From an uncultured Kouleothrix sp. (lineage in GTDB: Bacteria; Chloroflexota; Chloroflexia; Chloroflexales; Roseiflexaceae): 6,081 nucleotides of DNA. A model generated the notes under the pieces. That model saw only the letters and a list, made by a program, of their open reading frames with translations. It was not told the DNA's origin and searched no databases. The stretch spans positions 1 through 6,081 of the forward strand of contig CALLYN010000443.1 of NCBI GenBank assembly GCA_937858455.1, in the 5' to 3' direction. Shown piece by piece: positions 4,962-6,081 of this stretch (position 1 is its first letter; each line of letters starts with the position of its first letter). The position numbers and the translations under genes were made by a program.

Positions 4962-6081
4962 ATGAACGATGTTCCGCCTCCACCACCTGGTATCACCGAC
5001 GACGATTGGAACGCATTTGAAGCAGCTCTGCTGTCTCGATGGGACAAGATTCGCGCACGGGTAATGCGCATGAAACAGAGCCATCCAGAGCAGGACATTG
5101 GTTTTGAAATTTTTACCGACACAACAGAAGAACACCGGGAAAAACTTGCCGGCAGCGACACCGAGCAGGTTTACCTAACTTCGGGGACTTATCACCGGTT
5201 GGCTGACATGATCCGCGTCGGCTGGCATCCCGCGCACACCCCGCGCGTGTTCGCTCGCGAAGCGGCGAACGGGGCGATCGAGACGTATACGCAGTTGAAG
5301 CACCCGGAGGGGTACACGACGGGTTGGGAGGAGGAGTGGTCGGCGCCGCTGGGGTTGGACGAGGAGGGGCGGCACACGAGCCTGGCGTCGGCGCATGCGT
5401 ACGATCATCGGTGGTTGAGGACGAGGCGGTCGGCGGACGGGGAGCCGCAGGACTTCTGGCACGACGGGGGCGGGAACCTGATGACGGAAGTGGGGTGTGA
5501 AGGACCCGGGGATTGCACGTTCTGCACGGCGCCGCCGGACGCCGGGCCGCCGAGCTGCGCGATGAGCCGGCCGATGCAGGACTACGTGTGGCTGGACGGG
5601 GCGCCGATCGCGCTGGTGGAGAGCCACGTCGCGTACACGGGCCAGAAGGACGACACGGGGAGCCAGGTCAAGAACATCCACGTGGGGCTGCTGGGAGAGC
5701 CGAGGAGGGTGACGAATTCGGCGAAGACGGTGGTGTGGACGAAGGAGTACGCGCCGTTCGACGACCGGGCGGACGCGGAGGAGATCCTGCAAAGCGAAGG
5801 GACCGACCCGACGTACCTGGCGTTCGGGTTCCCGGGGCAGTACCTCGATCCGGAGTACATGGCGTACAACTGGCATCGGATCTACAACCCGGCCATGGGC
5901 GCTTACATGAGCGCGGATCCGCTCGTCGGTAGCCAGGTATTCCGGCTTCCATTCAGCTACGCGCTTCTGCGTCCATCACGTCTTGTAGACCCTGACGGAC
6001 TTCGTGAGACAATCGCTGGCCGTCACAATCACCGGATCCCGGATGGTAGTCACTGCCACGACGATTTGGATTGTGGAGAGG
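4962..6081 (+). CDS. RHS/YD-repeat core protein with unknown N-terminal segment (partial, continues past right edge)
   Basis: 373 codons without a stop; the frame is closed upstream by TGA 4929-4931. Residues 1-88 (MNDVPPPPPGITDDDWNAF..., acidic and soluble, no signal peptide seen) are not recognised. From about 147 (YDHRWLRTRRSADGE...FWHDGGGNLMTE) RHS-type features follow: DYVWLDGAPIAL (207-218), GLLGEPRRVTN (242-252), VVWTKEYAPF, FGFPGQYLDPE...YNWHRIYNP (288-310), GAYMSADPL (313-321) and the boundary motif P338-SRLV-DPDGL (343-347). The remaining 26 residues are His/Cys-rich and start the variable tip. In polymorphic-toxin RHS proteins the core cages a toxic tip, and an immunity gene usually follows. 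A usual RHS protein exceeds 1000 aa, whereas this one has little before the core. A/T-ended codons are about 41/88, then 18/223, then 28/61, indicating a three-part mosaic. It may be an orphan RHS fragment fused to another gene. RHS core identification is firm; start and full extent are less so. Confidence 0.8.
   Translation, partial: MNDVPPPPPGITDDDWNAFEAALLSRWDKIRARVMRMKQSHPEQDIGFEIFTDTTEEHREKLAGSDTEQVYLTSGTYHRLADMIRVGWHPAHTPRVFAREAANGAIETYTQLKHPEGYTTGWEEEWSAPLGLDEEGRHTSLASAHAYDHRWLRTRRSADGEPQDFWHDGGGNLMTEVGCEGPGDCTFCTAPPDAGPPSCAMSRPMQDYVWLDGAPIALVESHVAYTGQKDDTGSQVKNIHVGLLGEPRRVTNSAKTVVWTKEYAPFDDRADAEEILQSEGTDPTYLAFGFPGQYLDPEYMAYNWHRIYNPAMGAYMSADPLVGSQVFRLPFSYALLRPSRLVDPDGLRETIAGRHNHRIPDGSHCHDDLDCGE

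Noticed and set aside
4869..5161. Two small minus-strand frames (84 and 88 codons) opposite the start of the RHS gene
   Set aside because: The plus-strand frame has an ATG with promoter-like sequence and plausible soluble-protein composition; the minus frames overlap the junction and have no ribosome site or recognisable motif.
5175..5876. 233-codon minus-strand frame opposite the RHS region
   Set aside because: The plus-strand frame has clear RHS core motifs and matching codon bias, while this one is Arg/Pro/Val-rich shadow sequence.
5513..5932. 139-codon plus-strand frame inside the RHS gene
   Set aside because: It lies in a different frame from the RHS motifs, has Gly/Arg/Ala-rich composition, and is explained by G-ended codons of the real frame.

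Overview
The window looks like a GC-rich bacterial chromosome segment with two unlike halves that meet near position 4905. The left four-fifths (minus strand, read right to left) is a peptide/nickel-type (Opp/Dpp) ABC importer locus in the usual order: substrate-binding protein, permease B, permease C, first ATPase. Only the two permeases are complete. The ATPase runs off the left edge. The binding protein has lost its N-terminal part, including signal peptide and most of one lobe, at the junction. The organism cannot be named from sequence alone. The general style (GC-rich Opp operon with long permease loops, repeat-filled intergenic gaps) made me think of Chloroflexota; this is a low-confidence impression.

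Layout: 1-925 ATPase (minus, partial); 926-1236 a 311-bp gap with a near-perfect 17-bp-arm palindrome, a short tandem-like repeat and two small hairpins; 1237-2184 permease C; 2185-2367 a gap with a 76-bp foldback element; 2368-3675 permease B with an insert of about 115 residues in its first external loop; 3676-3912 a gap with two long inverted repeats; 3913-4905 the 5'-truncated binding-protein gene. Genes of this operon type normally sit a few bases apart, so three gaps of 183-311 bp, each carrying different inverted repeats, suggest repeated invasion by small non-coding elements. If still expressed, the permeases and ATPase would form the membrane and motor parts of an importer whose own receptor is broken.

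The right end (plus strand) holds an uninterrupted frame from ATG 4962 to the window edge (373 codons, still open). Its residues about 147-347 match the C-terminal RHS/YD-repeat-associated core that ends in the PxxxxDPxGL boundary motif, and the variable tip begins just before the edge. Third-position base use divides it into three blocks: mixed (residues 1-88), extremely GC-rich (89-311), mixed again (312-373). This suggests a mosaic: an unknown N-terminal piece, a conserved RHS core and a variable tip. A TTGACA/CATACT promoter-like pair lies so close to the ATG that the transcript would be leaderless.

The main points of interest are the junction itself (true rearrangement or assembly chimera), the mosaic RHS gene, and the set of intergenic inverted repeats.
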